Below are positions 1 to 9,001 of a stretch of DNA of 64,000 bases, piece after piece. Position numbers and translations under genes: made by a program. A model generated the notes under the pieces. It had not been told where the DNA came from and ran no database searches. It saw nothing but the letters and a program-made list of their open reading frames with translations. This stretch comes from Candidatus Gastranaerophilales bacterium. Lineage in GTDB: Bacteria; Cyanobacteriota; Vampirovibrionia; Gastranaerophilales; Gastranaerophilaceae. The stretch is taken from contig CALUXX010000003.1 in the NCBI GenBank assembly GCA_944324845.1, positions 121,022-185,021 on the forward strand, written 5' to 3'. How positions within the stretch are numbered: the first letter of the stretch is position 1; each line of letters starts with the position of its first letter.

Positions 1-2431
1 CAGTTTCACAAGCCTTATGAACCGAAATTCCGTAACTGAACGCATCAGGATTTCCGTCTTTTGCCCCAAAATTAAGAATATAATGATAAAAATACCAGCG
101 AGGACATTTTAAATATGTATTTATAGAACTTGGAGAATAATGTTTTCCCTCAAGATACACATCAACCATTGAGCAAAAATCTCTTTTATAATCATAATCA
201 CGTTTAATGATTGACTTGGCACGTTCTTGCCAAAACGAATTTATATCATATTCAAAAGGATTATCTTCACGCTCAAAATCAATATCAGAATTAATAATTA
301 GTGCAGATGGAACTTTTACATTTTTTCCATCTTTGTCAGGATATGAAAGCCTTAATGTATGTTTTGCTCTTGTCATTCCAACATATAGAACTTTTATTTG
401 CTCTGATATTTTTTGCTCTTTTAATTCATCATCTGTTTTATATTGAGAAACATCCAGAGGAATAATAGATTTCATGGACTTTCTACTGCTTTCCCATTTA
501 TCACGTACCAGAGTTGGCATATATACATATTCAAATTCTCGACCTTTTGCAGAATGATATGTTGATAATTGAACAGCATTCATCGCAACAGGTGCTTTAT
601 CTGTCGTAATAGATATTTCATCTTGCAAGCACATATCTAAATATTCAACAAAATCTTCAAGACTTATCTTTTTATAAAGATTTGAAAAATCTTCTGCTTG
701 ATCAACAAGTTTTTTCAATCCCGAAATGTTTTCTATTCTGTTTATTTCTGAATTTATATAATAGTCAAAAATTCCTGTTTTGGCACCTATTTCAAGAATA
801 ATATTGCGCAAGGTTTCATTTGTCTTATATTCAAATAAATACTCAAACGTTTTAATAAACTTTTCAACCTTATCAGGTTCCACAAATTCTATTGACTGAA
901 CAGATTTTACTAATTCAATAATTGACATATATTGAGATTTTTTATTATATAAAATTTCAAAATCTCTTGGGTGAAGATTAAACGGTTTTGCCAATGCCAA
1001 TTTGAAAAATTTATCACTATGAAGTTCTGGATTAGTAAGCATTTGCATATAATAATACATAACAGTAAATGAATGAATTAGAAAAATATTTTTACCGTCT
1101 TTTAATTCAGCAGGAATATTTCTTTCTTTTAAAAGTTCAAAAAACGAGGTTAATTCATCATTACTCAGCGTTAAAATCGCAATTTCTGAAAGTTTCTTAT
1201 TACCATTTTCATCTACAGGACAATCTTCAGAATTCACAAGATTAGCAATTTCATCAACAATTTCTTGATATTCTTGCAAAATATCTGCATATTTATAAAA
1301 TCGTACTTTCTTATTCTTATCCGCCAAATCTTTATTTTTAGAAATAAGTTCCTTACTGATGTTGTAACTTTCAAATTCTGGATTAACTTCAAGTCTTTTT
1401 GCATCTTGCACAACAAACTTTCTTGAAGCGTCTAAAATTTGTTGAGTTGAGCGCATATTTTCTTCAAGACAAATAACCTTAGTTTCTGGGAAATTATCAA
1501 GGAATTTTTCGATAGTATCGAGTTTAGCCCCCTGAAAACCATAAATTATTTGATCATCGTCCCCAACAACAAAAACATTTTCACTTTCTATGGCTTTTGT
1601 AAGATGAAAAACAATATCATTTTGACTTTTATTTGTGTCTTGGTATTCATCAACAAGAATATATTTATATTGGTTTGCTACCTTATGCAAAAATGACGGT
1701 TCGTCTTCAAATTTGTCAAGAACATAATTTATCATATCGTTAAAATCGACATAATGCTGTTCTTCCATCTTTGACTTATAGAGTTCATAAAAATCCCAAA
1801 GTTCAGTCACCTTTGCAATCTTTTTTTCCATACTGTCTATTCCGTCAGGAATACGTTTTGGAATTTTTGCACCTTTTTCGGTCTTTTCTTTTAGTTCTTC
1901 TTGAAGTGATTTTAATTGAGGTTTCCAATCAGGATTTTTTTCAAGATTTTCAAAAAACTTAGATTTTGTTAATCTATTTGCCTTTATCGCATTAATCCCG
2001 TTTGATATCTCATTAATAAAATAATAAGGATCATTCCGTTTTGTTCTATATGCAACAGGCTTAATCTCATCAATACATTCTTTTAACAGATTAACCGACA
2101 CAGCAGGAGGAATTACTCTATAATTTTCCGGTAACTCGAATTCCTCAGGATGAACGGTAATTATATCATTACAAAAAGAGTGATAAGTAAAAATATTTAC
2201 TTCAATATTATTTTTGTTTAATTCCTTTGCGAGCCTTGTTCGCATTTCATTTGCCGCAGCATCAGAAAAAGTTAAACACAAAATCGTTTCAGGCTTAATA
2301 CCTTTTTCTATCATACTTTTAACACGCTGAATAAGTGTAAAAGTTTTCCCCGTACCAGGACCTGCCAGAACTAAATACTTACCATCAATATTATCAATAC
2401 ATTCCTGCTGTTTTTTATTAGGTCTAATCAT
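1..2431 (-). CDS. UvrD/PcrA-type superfamily 1 helicase with C-terminal PD-(D/E)XK nuclease-like domain (partial)
   Basis: The reading frame is open without a stop from the ATG at 2431 to the left edge, 810 codons, so the C-terminus is missing. Seen: Walker A LAGPGTGKT at about residues 22-30, Walker B ILVDEYQDT, motif III VVGDDDQIIYGFQGA, motif V YHSAKGREFEYVY, and motif VI YVGMTRAKHTLRL near residue 681. After motif VI, the segment SSINTYLKCPRWYFYHYIL and YGISVHKACE resemble the start of the RecB/AddB/Cas4 type nuclease domain (PDDEXK_1). The family unwinds DNA 3' to 5' in repair. The nuclease-like end suggests an AddAB/RecB-like or stand-alone helicase-nuclease role, which is inference. 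It is transcribed divergently from the 2611 gene. Confidence 0.9.
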   Translation of the reverse strand, partial: MIRPNKKQQECIDNIDGKYLVLAGPGTGKTFTLIQRVKSMIEKGIKPETILCLTFSDAAANEMRTRLAKELNKNNIEVNIFTYHSFCNDIITVHPEEFELPENYRVIPPAVSVNLLKECIDEIKPVAYRTKRNDPYYFINEISNGINAIKANRLTKSKFFENLEKNPDWKPQLKSLQEELKEKTEKGAKIPKRIPDGIDSMEKKIAKVTELWDFYELYKSKMEEQHYVDFNDMINYVLDKFEDEPSFLHKVANQYKYILVDEYQDTNKSQNDIVFHLTKAIESENVFVVGDDDQIIYGFQGAKLDTIEKFLDNFPETKVICLEENMRSTQQILDASRKFVVQDAKRLEVNPEFESYNISKELISKNKDLADKNKKVRFYKYADILQEYQEIVDEIANLVNSEDCPVDENGNKKLSEIAILTLSNDELTSFFELLKERNIPAELKDGKNIFLIHSFTVMYYYMQMLTNPELHSDKFFKLALAKPFNLHPRDFEILYNKKSQYMSIIELVKSVQSIEFVEPDKVEKFIKTFEYLFEYKTNETLRNIILEIGAKTGIFDYYINSEINRIENISGLKKLVDQAEDFSNLYKKISLEDFVEYLDMCLQDEISITTDKAPVAMNAVQLSTYHSAKGREFEYVYMPTLVRDKWESSRKSMKSIIPLDVSQYKTDDELKEQKISEQIKVLYVGMTRAKHTLRLSYPDKDGKNVKVPSALIINSDIDFEREDNPFEYDINSFWQERAKSIIKRDYDYKRDFCSMVDVYLEGKHYSPSSINTYLKCPRWYFYHYILNFGAKDGNPDAFSYGISVHKACET

Positions 2432-2610
2432 AAGTTGATTTATTTTACAAAAAATTATAATTCGTGTCAATTAATAATTGAATCTTAAAATAGAACCTGA
2501 AAATTATTACGATATGTAACAAAATTTCAATTATTTTTGCCAAACAACTAAAGATTCTTAAAATACATGCCGTAACTTATCTTGTAAGTAAACGAAAAGG
2601 AGCAACCGAA

Positions 2611-3024
2611 ATGTCAATCAAATTTAATGATTTAAATAACGGTTATAACAATTACAATCTGAGAATATTACAACAAGGTAAGGCAAAGGAAACTGAAAAA
2701 CAGGTAGAAGAAGTAAAAGAAAACCCAACTAATTCAGTATTCAAAGGCTTAGAAAACGAAACAGATTTACTAACTCAAAATGCACAATATGTATATGTTT
2801 CAAAATTAGGCAATTTCACACTTGAAAACAAAGAAATAGCTGATGAAACAAATGCAATTCTTGCAAGTTTGGGATATGACTATAAAGTAACAGCAGCACA
2901 AGCAACAAGTGTTGCAAACGGAGTTCAAAAAATTGTACTTCCTGGCTTAAAATCAGTAGAAGACAATGCAGTTGCTGCACGTATTCAAGATCCTAACGGA
3001 CCATTTGCTGATTTATTCGCATAA
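2611..3024 (+). CDS. Hypothetical protein, 137 aa
   Basis: Not recognised. The start is supported by a strong AAAGGAG 8-9 nt upstream. The first 50 residues are polar and rich in Asn, Gln, Lys and Glu. The rest is mixed, with no signal peptide, membrane segment or cysteine. It is a single-gene unit: divergent from the helicase gene and closed by a terminator at 3057. The Asn/Tyr-rich N-terminus (NDLNNGYNNYN) looks like those of other small proteins in this genome, such as the 412-aa protein at 28164. Its function is unknown. Confidence 0.75.
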   Translation: MSIKFNDLNNGYNNYNLRILQQGKAKETEKQVEEVKENPTNSVFKGLENETDLLTQNAQYVYVSKLGNFTLENKEIADETNAILASLGYDYKVTAAQATSVANGVQKIVLPGLKSVEDNAVAARIQDPNGPFADLFA

Positions 3025-3056
3025 CCCCCAATATTTTTTAATATATATATATAAGG

Positions 3057-3087
3057 GACTGATTATATAAAATCAGTCTTTTGTTTT
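3057..3087 (+). terminator. Intrinsic terminator after the 137-aa gene
   Basis: GACTGATT (3057-3064) pairs with AATCAGTC (3071-3078) across a 6-nt loop, followed by TTTTGTTTT. Confidence 0.8.
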
Positions 3088-3132
3088 GTATAGACATTTA
3101 TAATATAAAAATATGAAATTCAGCCAATTAAT

Positions 3133-3160
3133 TTAACACATTTTCTATTAGTGTTACAAT
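3133..3160 (+). promoter_or_regulatory. dnaG promoter, leaderless configuration
   Basis: The -35 TTAACA (3133-3138), a 16-nt spacer and the -10 TACAAT (3155-3160) with an extended TGT just before it. The ATG at 3167 is 7 nt after the last -10 base, which is where transcription should start. There is no Shine-Dalgarno. Confidence 0.7.
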
Positions 3161-3166
3161 GTCATT

Positions 3167-5053
3167 ATGGCTACTTCATGGGATGAATTAATACAACAGA
3201 TAAAAGAACGGCTGGATATAGTAGATGTTATATCAAAAGAAGTTGTGTTGAAAAAACGCGGCAATACATATTGGGGTTTATGTCCGTTTCATAAAGACAA
3301 AAATCCGTCTTTTTGCGTAACACCTGCTATGGGAATATATAAATGTTTCAGCTGTGGAGAATCCGGCGATGCTTTAAAATTCATTATGAAAACCCGCAAT
3401 ATTGAATTTAAAGACCTGGTTTATGAATTAGCAGATCAATTTGATTTGGAAGTTCCACACTCCTACAGAAAAAATGACGGAACATCAATAAAAGAATTAA
3501 AAGAACAAATGCTTGGTGCAACTATGGTTGCAGCTGAAATCTATCACGATTTACTTTTGAGAAACAAAGATTCAGGTACTGATTTTGCACTCAAATACCT
3601 TAATAACAGAGGAATTTCAACAGATATAATAAAAAAATTCCATCTTGGTATGGCTCCTAAAAAATATACCTTTTTATATGATGAACTAAAAAAAGATTTT
3701 TCTATTGAAGTTCTTGAAAAAGCAGGATTAATCATCAAAAAAGAAAATGGCTATATCGACAGATTTTTAGACAGATTAATCATTCCAATTCAAAACGAAA
3801 ACGGAGATTATGTAGCATTTGGAGCAAGAACTTTTGAAAAAGACAGACAACCAAAATATCTAAATTCATCAGACTCACTTATATATAATAAAAGTAAACT
3901 TTTATACGGATTATACACAGCAAAAGACGCAATAAAAGCAAATGATTCAGTTGTATTGATGGAAGGATATTTTGATGTTATATCATCCCAAGCTCACGGT
4001 ATAGAAAATTGTGTAGCATCTTGCGGAACTTCACTTACAACAGATCACGTTAAATTACTTTCAAGATACACAAAATCAAGAAGAATTTATCTTTCATTTG
4101 ACACCGATGCAGCAGGGCAAAAAGCAACCGCTCGTGGCGCCGAAATAATAAAAGATGTATTTGCAGGTCTGGGTAATATCAAGCAATTTGATGAAAGTTT
4201 TGTATCATCAAATGAAGATAAATATGCCTGCGAAATAAGAGTAATCGCCCCACCGGAAGGCAAAGATCCCGATGAATTTATACGTTCAGTAGGCGCAGAT
4301 GCTTATAGAATGTATATGGAAAATGCACCATTATTCATAGATTTTAGATTAAATAATATATTGAAAGAAAAAGATAAATACAAAACACCTCAAGAAAAAG
4401 CCCAATATATTAAACAAATAATACCAATATTGGCAGAGATAAAAAACAAAATTATACGCTCAGAATACATAGACTCAGTAGCCCAAACGCTGGGAATAGA
4501 TGGTAATGCAATCAAATCAGAAATGACACTTTTTGAGCGTGCAAATTACACTGCACCAGAAAGAATTATTAAGAATGTAACAAAAAGTAAATCTGTATTA
4601 ACAAAAGCGCAAAAAATTTTGTTGAGCGTTTTTTTTGTAGCTGATAATCCTAAAACATTTACTCAAATCAACGAAATAATAAGTGGAATAACATTTGAAG
4701 ATGAATTATTAACAAATGTAAAATCTACAATTGACAAATTGATACAAACCGTAAATAATGTGAAGGAATTAATTGAACATTTATATACTGAATACGTTGA
4801 AAACAGTGAAGCACAAGCACTTATCTCAGAATTAATAACAACAGCGGAAGTATATAAAGGTTTATCAGAAGAAGATTTTGAAAGTGTGATAAATGAAACC
4901 ATAGCCAAAATAAATCGTTGTGAACACATCAAAGAATCAGAACAAATAAGAAAAATGTACATAGGGGTAAGTGATGATGACCCCGAAGCCCTGAAAATAC
5001 AAATGCGCCTCAGGGACAAAATAAAAAAACTAAGACAATCGGAGAAAATATAA
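3167..5053 (+). CDS. dnaG: DNA primase DnaG
   Basis: Synthesises RNA primers at the replication fork. 628 aa, normal length. The N-terminal CHC2 zinc finger is visible as C39-x2-H42 and C60-x2-C63 in CPFHKDKNPSFC and YKCFSCGESGD. The catalytic TOPRIM domain shows LMEGYFDV (E266) and the acidic motif SFDTDAAGQ (D312-x-D314). The C-terminal third is the expected helicase-interacting region and is less conserved. The start has no ribosome binding site and sits at the predicted +1 of its promoter. The sigma factor gene starts at the very next base after the stop, so the two are a dnaG-rpoD pair as in classical macromolecular synthesis operons, but without rpsU. Confidence 0.97.
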   Translation: MATSWDELIQQIKERLDIVDVISKEVVLKKRGNTYWGLCPFHKDKNPSFCVTPAMGIYKCFSCGESGDALKFIMKTRNIEFKDLVYELADQFDLEVPHSYRKNDGTSIKELKEQMLGATMVAAEIYHDLLLRNKDSGTDFALKYLNNRGISTDIIKKFHLGMAPKKYTFLYDELKKDFSIEVLEKAGLIIKKENGYIDRFLDRLIIPIQNENGDYVAFGARTFEKDRQPKYLNSSDSLIYNKSKLLYGLYTAKDAIKANDSVVLMEGYFDVISSQAHGIENCVASCGTSLTTDHVKLLSRYTKSRRIYLSFDTDAAGQKATARGAEIIKDVFAGLGNIKQFDESFVSSNEDKYACEIRVIAPPEGKDPDEFIRSVGADAYRMYMENAPLFIDFRLNNILKEKDKYKTPQEKAQYIKQIIPILAEIKNKIIRSEYIDSVAQTLGIDGNAIKSEMTLFERANYTAPERIIKNVTKSKSVLTKAQKILLSVFFVADNPKTFTQINEIISGITFEDELLTNVKSTIDKLIQTVNNVKELIEHLYTEYVENSEAQALISELITTAEVYKGLSEEDFESVINETIAKINRCEHIKESEQIRKMYIGVSDDDPEALKIQMRLRDKIKKLRQSEKI

Positions 5054-6151
5054 ATGACAAAAAAAAGACAATCTAGTTCCTCAATCGTAAGTGTGATGGA
5101 AGAAGATGCCCTAGATTTACAGGACATTAGTGAAGATTCAGTTATGGATACTGATGCTGATGATATGAATTATATGAATGTTGATATTTCAACAGACAAC
5201 ATTGAAGATATCGTATCTTCAAAAATAGGCGACAAAGTAAGCAGTGATGATATATACATGCTTCACAGCTCAGATGAGCCTGATATGAATGATTTAGAAA
5301 TCCCGAAAAATGTCGCAATCGATGATCCGGTAAGATTATACTTAAGAGAAATCGGAAGAATAAAATTATTATCAGCAAATGAAGAAATTGAATTAGCAAG
5401 AAAAATTCTTGAAGGCGGAACTCCGGGCGCAATCGCCAAAAGAAAATTAGTTCAAGCAAACCTTCGTTTAGTTGTAAGTATTGCTAAAAAATATGTAGGA
5501 CGCGGAATGTTATTCCTAGACCTTATCCAAGAAGGAAACTTAGGTCTTATCCGTGCAGCAGAAAAATTTGACCACGAAAGAGGTTTCAAATTTTCAACAT
5601 ATGCAACTTGGTGGATTAGACAAGCAATAACAAGAGCAATCGCAGACCAAGCAAGAACAATCAGAATACCAGTTCACATGGTAGAAACAATCAACAAATT
5701 GAAAAAGGTTACAAGAAAACTTGCTCAAGACCTTTCAAGAAAACCAACCGAAGATGAATTAGCAGCTGAAATGAATGTTTCAATTTCAAAACTTCGTGAA
5801 ATTATTAAAATAGCACAAGAACCATTATCACTTGAAACCCCAATAGGTAAAGAAGAAGATTCTCGTTTGGGTGATTTCATTGAAGATAAAGAAGCTGATG
5901 CACCTGTTAAAATGGTAGCTTCAGAATTATTAAAAGAAGATTTGGCAGAAGTTCTTTGTACATTATCTCCAAGAGAAAGAGATGTATTAAGACTACGTTT
6001 CGGAATGGATGACGGTCGCCAAAGAACTCTTGAAGAAGTTGGACAATTATTCGGCGTTACAAGAGAACGTATTAGACAAATTGAAGCGAAAGCTCTAAGA
6101 AAATTACGTCATCCAAATCGTAAAAAACGCTTAGAAGAATACGTTGAATAA
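5054..6151 (+). CDS. rpoD: Primary RNA polymerase sigma factor (RpoD/SigA, sigma-70 family)
   Basis: Directs RNA polymerase to housekeeping promoters. 365 aa. An acidic N-terminal region of about 85 residues precedes region 1.2 ([14 protein letters not shown]). Region 2 carries the core-binding and -10 recognition segment ([18 protein letters not shown]). Region 3 follows, and region 4.2 has the -35-binding helix-turn-helix ([20 protein letters not shown]). The ATG directly abuts the dnaG TAA, so translation is probably coupled. A strong terminator follows. The TTGACA/TATAAT-type promoters seen elsewhere in the window fit this factor. Confidence 0.96.
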   Translation: MTKKRQSSSSIVSVMEEDALDLQDISEDSVMDTDADDMNYMNVDISTDNIEDIVSSKIGDKVSSDDIYMLHSSDEPDMNDLEIPKNVAIDDPVRLYLREIGRIKLLSANEEIELARKILEGGTPGAIAKRKLVQANLRLVVSIAKKYVGRGMLFLDLIQEGNLGLIRAAEKFDHERGFKFSTYATWWIRQAITRAIADQARTIRIPVHMVETINKLKKVTRKLAQDLSRKPTEDELAAEMNVSISKLREIIKIAQEPLSLETPIGKEEDSRLGDFIEDKEADAPVKMVASELLKEDLAEVLCTLSPRERDVLRLRFGMDDGRQRTLEEVGQLFGVTRERIRQIEAKALRKLRHPNRKKRLEEYVE

Positions 6152-6158
6152 AGATAAT

Positions 6159-6190
6159 AAAACCAGAGAGTATAAATTCTCTGGTTTTAT
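6159..6190 (+). terminator. Terminator after rpoD
   Basis: AAAACCAGAGA (6159-6169) pairs with TCTCTGGTTTT (6178-6188), followed by a T-rich tail that runs into the Shine-Dalgarno region of the next gene. Confidence 0.8.
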
Positions 6191-6204
6191 TTTAGGAATA
6201 AAAT

Positions 6205-6969
6205 ATGACAACAATACAAACACAAAACAATATTTCAAATCAATCAACAAATATTTTACGAACAGCAGTAGCAATTACCGCCGGACTAGGAACCGGTTAT
6301 TTTCTACAGAAAACATCCTATCCAATATCGAAATATATAAAAAATAACTATATGTTAAAAGAATATAAAAATGTTGATCCTAAAGCAATGAATGATCTTA
6401 TACAATATGCAATTACATTATCGGGAATGAAAGAAAAAAATTTAAAAGTTAACTACTGGAACATTTCTCGTGCTTGTTTTAATAGAACAAGTAATAAAAT
6501 ATTTGTGAACCTAAAACAGTCAAGCTATAGTATATTTCATGAAATAGGACACGCAATAAACTTTCATAACAGCCCATTTTGGAAATCGGTACAACAGATT
6601 AAAAAACCATGTTTCAAACTAATCCCCTTACCATTTATAATATCTCTTTTAACAAGCAAGAAAACTGAAAATGATGAACATTCCACACTACTTGATAAAG
6701 GAACAAGGTTTATTAAGAACAATGTAGGGAAATTAACCTTTGTAATATCAATACCTATAATCGCAGAAGAAATATCTGCTACATTACGTGGCAATTACTT
6801 AGCAAAAAAATTCGCAGATCCACAACTATACAAAAAAGTATCAAAAATAAACGCATTAGGAACTTCAACCTACATAGCATATGGATTGGTATCAGGGATA
6901 GCAGCATATACAGGTTCCAAAATACGCGACTTTATATCTGAATCAAAAAGCCTACACCCAAAACAATAA
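6205..6969 (+). CDS. Hypothetical membrane protein with a HEXXH zinc-protease-like motif
   Basis: 254 aa, family not recognised. A hydrophobic segment lies near residues 18-35 and further hydrophobic stretches lie at about 140-155, 175-190 and 215-235. The motif SIFHEIGHAINFHNS near residue 113 matches the HEXXH zinc-binding helix of gluzincin-type metallopeptidases. The motif is preceded by a beta-like stretch (KIFVNLKQ) as in many such folds, and EEIS further on could give the third ligand. A membrane-bound peptidase is therefore possible but unproven. The Shine-Dalgarno AGGAATAAAAT sits on the 3' side of the rpoD terminator. The gene overlaps nothing and is followed by the convergent regulator gene at 6986. 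Confidence 0.7.
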   Translation: MTTIQTQNNISNQSTNILRTAVAITAGLGTGYFLQKTSYPISKYIKNNYMLKEYKNVDPKAMNDLIQYAITLSGMKEKNLKVNYWNISRACFNRTSNKIFVNLKQSSYSIFHEIGHAINFHNSPFWKSVQQIKKPCFKLIPLPFIISLLTSKKTENDEHSTLLDKGTRFIKNNVGKLTFVISIPIIAEEISATLRGNYLAKKFADPQLYKKVSKINALGTSTYIAYGLVSGIAAYTGSKIRDFISESKSLHPKQ

Positions 6970-6985
6970 AAATTATTACAAAACT

Positions 6986-7174
6986 CTAGCTTAGAATATC
7001 TTCTAAAATTTCAGCATTCTTAGAAGCATTTAGAATTTGCTGTTTAGAAATCCTACGCATATAAGATCTTAAAGCTTCTCTAATTAATTCACTTCTTGAA
7101 CAACTTTCTTTATCAGCCAGCCCATCAACTTTATTTAAAAATTCATCAGGCATGGTCACTAGAATTTTCGCCAT
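6986..7174 (-). CDS. Ribbon-helix-helix (CopG/Arc-type) DNA-binding protein
   Basis: 62 aa. It has the typical layout of this family: an N-terminal beta strand (AKILVTMPDEFLNKVD), then two helices with the turn CSRSELIREALRSYM, and a short polar tail. Such proteins bind DNA as dimers and act as small repressors or antitoxins. No toxin-like gene sits next to it, so a free-standing regulator is more likely. AGGAAAGGG precedes the ATG. A near-perfect inverted repeat at 7243-7276 between it and the divergent 7317 gene is the obvious candidate operator. Confidence 0.85.
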   Translation of the reverse strand: MAKILVTMPDEFLNKVDGLADKESCSRSELIREALRSYMRRISKQQILNASKNAEILEDILS

Positions 7175-7242
7175 ATAACTAACCCTTTCCTAAGGGATAT
7201 TATAACATATCATATATCTTTAATCAAGTAGAATTATCCAAT

Positions 7243-7276
7243 TTGACTCATCCAATTCGGTAATTGTATGAGCCAA
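7243..7276. promoter_or_regulatory. Inverted repeat, candidate operator of the RHH regulator
   Basis: TTGACTCATCCAATT (7243-7257) and AATTGTATGAGCCAA (7262-7276) are inverted copies matching at 13 of 15 positions, with 4 nt between. The element lies in the 142-bp divergent region between the RHH gene and the membrane alpha-crystallin gene. The left arm also contains TTGACT, which could serve as a -35 box for the 7317 gene. Confidence 0.55.
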
Positions 7277-7316
7277 TTATTTTTATAGAATAAAAAAGAA
7301 CGAAAGGAGTTTTAAT

Positions 7317-7871
7317 ATGGACGAAAATCAAAAACCAGAGGAAAACAACAATGAAGTAAAACCATTATGCAAAAAGCATCCGTTCTTTAAGTGTTTATTA
7401 TGTGGTTTAATGGTATTTTTAGGTGCATTTTGTGCATTTTACGTAGTTACAGACTGGCATTTCAAATCAATGTTAAGAATGAAACCACTTATGCCATATG
7501 AAAGAAAAATGGAAAAATTAGCTCATAAAGAGATGAAGGGACTTGAAGCATTTATGGGCAAAGAAAACAAAATGTTTAGAAAAAATGGAATAATCCATAT
7601 TCAAAACACAGGGAATGCTTACAAGATAATAATTGACCTAAGAGCATTTGACAATAATGAAAATAATGTTCAAGTATCCTCAAACGGAAACATCTTAACT
7701 ATAGCAGGACGTTCAATAAGAACATCAAGACATAACGAACAAATTACGGAATTTCAACAAAGCTATCTATTTGGCAGCGATGTAAAGTTAAGTAATATGA
7801 CAAAAGAAACGGAAGGTAATTATTATATAATAACCATTCCAATTCAAACAAGTAACTCAGACGAAGACTAA
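7317..7871 (+). CDS. Membrane-anchored small heat-shock-like (alpha-crystallin domain) protein
   Basis: 184 aa. The N-terminus is cytosolic and polar, followed by one membrane helix at about residues 24-46 (CLLCGLMVFLGAFCAFYVV). A linker is followed by a beta-rich domain at about 95-178 with the alpha-crystallin pattern: YKIIIDLRAF, then VQVSSNGNILTIAGRS, and a final strand YYIITIPI corresponding to the usual I-x-I/V end. Known Hsp20 proteins are soluble, so the anchor is unusual. The two ordinary Hsp20 genes at 55871 and 59080 make this the third member in the window. AAAGGAG precedes the ATG. It is divergent from the RHH regulator. Confidence 0.65.
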   Translation: MDENQKPEENNNEVKPLCKKHPFFKCLLCGLMVFLGAFCAFYVVTDWHFKSMLRMKPLMPYERKMEKLAHKEMKGLEAFMGKENKMFRKNGIIHIQNTGNAYKIIIDLRAFDNNENNVQVSSNGNILTIAGRSIRTSRHNEQITEFQQSYLFGSDVKLSNMTKETEGNYYIITIPIQTSNSDED

Positions 7872-7890
7872 TAGAAGTGAAACCAAGTTT

Positions 7891-7920
7891 AAAATCGACT
7901 TTAACAAAAGTCGATTTTTC
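7891..7920 (+). terminator. Terminator after the membrane alpha-crystallin gene
   Basis: AAAATCGACTTT (7891-7902) pairs with AAAGTCGATTTT (7907-7918), followed by more T. Confidence 0.8.
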
Positions 7921-7935
7921 GTATTATGAAGATAT

Positions 7936-7964
7936 TTGCCAAGATATACAAATACTGATAAAAT
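7936..7964 (+). promoter_or_regulatory. ruvC promoter, leaderless configuration
   Basis: The -35 TTGCCA (7936-7941), exactly 17 nt, and an extended -10 TGA-TAAAAT (TAAAAT at 7959-7964). The expected start of transcription coincides with the A of the ATG at 7971. Confidence 0.75.
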
Positions 7965-7970
7965 CATAAT

Positions 7971-8486
7971 ATGAAAATACTCGGGATAGACCCTGGAATG
8001 GCAATAGTAGGATATAGTATTCTTGAATATGACGGAGAGAACTTAGAGCTATTGCATTCAGGCTCAATACAAACAAGAAAAGATGAAAGAGAATCGGCAA
8101 GACTATTAGAAATTTTCAATGATATGACAACAATAGTTGAAAGATTTCAGCCGGATGTATGTTCTATTGAAAAATTATTCTTTTTCAGAAACCAAACGAC
8201 CGTTATGCCGGTAGCACACGCAAGGGGAGTAATATTAACGGTATTAGAGAAGCACAACATTCCCGTTTATGAATATACGCCAATGGAAGTGAAACAAATT
8301 CTAACAGGATATGGCAGAGCAGACAAAAAAGAAGTTGAGCAGATGGTAAAACTTGCACTTCAAACGGACAATTTACCAAAACTTGATGATACTGTGGATT
8401 CTATAGCAATAGCAATTTCACATACCAGAGGCACAGAGATTATGAAGGATTTGCAAAAATTTGAGTTATCTATACAAAAATGCTAG
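7971..8486 (+). CDS. ruvC: Crossover junction endodeoxyribonuclease RuvC
   Basis: Cuts Holliday junctions with RuvAB during recombination. 171 aa, normal length. The four catalytic acidic residues are visible: D7 (LGIDPG), E67 (SIEKLFF), and D140 and D143 (LDDTVDSIAIA). The ATG lies at the predicted +1 of a consensus promoter and has no Shine-Dalgarno. A small membrane protein gene follows after 16 nt. RuvA and RuvB are not in the window. Confidence 0.97.
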   Translation: MKILGIDPGMAIVGYSILEYDGENLELLHSGSIQTRKDERESARLLEIFNDMTTIVERFQPDVCSIEKLFFFRNQTTVMPVAHARGVILTVLEKHNIPVYEYTPMEVKQILTGYGRADKKEVEQMVKLALQTDNLPKLDDTVDSIAIAISHTRGTEIMKDLQKFELSIQKC

Positions 8487-8502
8487 AATGTTATGAAATA
8501 TT

Positions 8503-8985
8503 ATGGATAAATATGTAGTAAAAAATCTTATAATTATCAGTTCCATACTGGGAGTGGTACTTGGCATAGTTGGTGCGGTACCATATATTGGGATTTGGTT
8601 ATTTATAGCTACACTTATTTTATCAGCACCTGTAACTATGGTTTATTTGATAATGGATAGCAAACTTGACTTAACAACAATAGAAAACAGTATTATTACA
8701 GGTGCAATAACAGGATTTTGTTCAAGCATAATATTTTGTGCGGCATATTCACTTTTGACGGCATTAATTTTCAAGTTTTTACACTATTCCCACAACGCAA
8801 TTTTAACATCCATAATAATAAATTCACCAATTTGGTTAAGCATAGTATTCATAATATTTATCGCTGTCGTAAGTGCAACAATAAACGCATTTTCAGGACT
8901 TGCGACATATTACATAATCAATTTTATACGAGATATGTATGAAAAAAGACATCCTCAAAATGAAGAAGAGCTGAAATATGAATAA
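8503..8985 (+). CDS. Hypothetical integral membrane protein, 160 aa
   Basis: Not recognised. Four hydrophobic helices can be seen at about residues 6-28, 30-50, 65-95 and 105-145, and the charged tail (EKRHPQNEEELKYE) is probably cytosolic. It has no catalytic motif. The ATG has no good ribosome binding site. An extended -10-like TGCTAGAAT overlaps the ruvC stop codon, so it may have its own short-leader transcript or be read through from ruvC. The coding end overlaps the upstream ATG candidate of mtnA, which suggests co-transcription with mtnA. Confidence 0.7.
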   Translation: MDKYVVKNLIIISSILGVVLGIVGAVPYIGIWLFIATLILSAPVTMVYLIMDSKLDLTTIENSIITGAITGFCSSIIFCAAYSLLTALIFKFLHYSHNAILTSIIINSPIWLSIVFIIFIAVVSATINAFSGLATYYIINFIRDMYEKRHPQNEEELKYE

Positions 8986-9001
8986 GATAAAGGAAAAAGA
9001 A

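Noticed and set aside
6144..6347. A 67-codon frame starting in rpoD
   Set aside because: It runs through the terminator and in another frame of the 254-aa gene, with no support.
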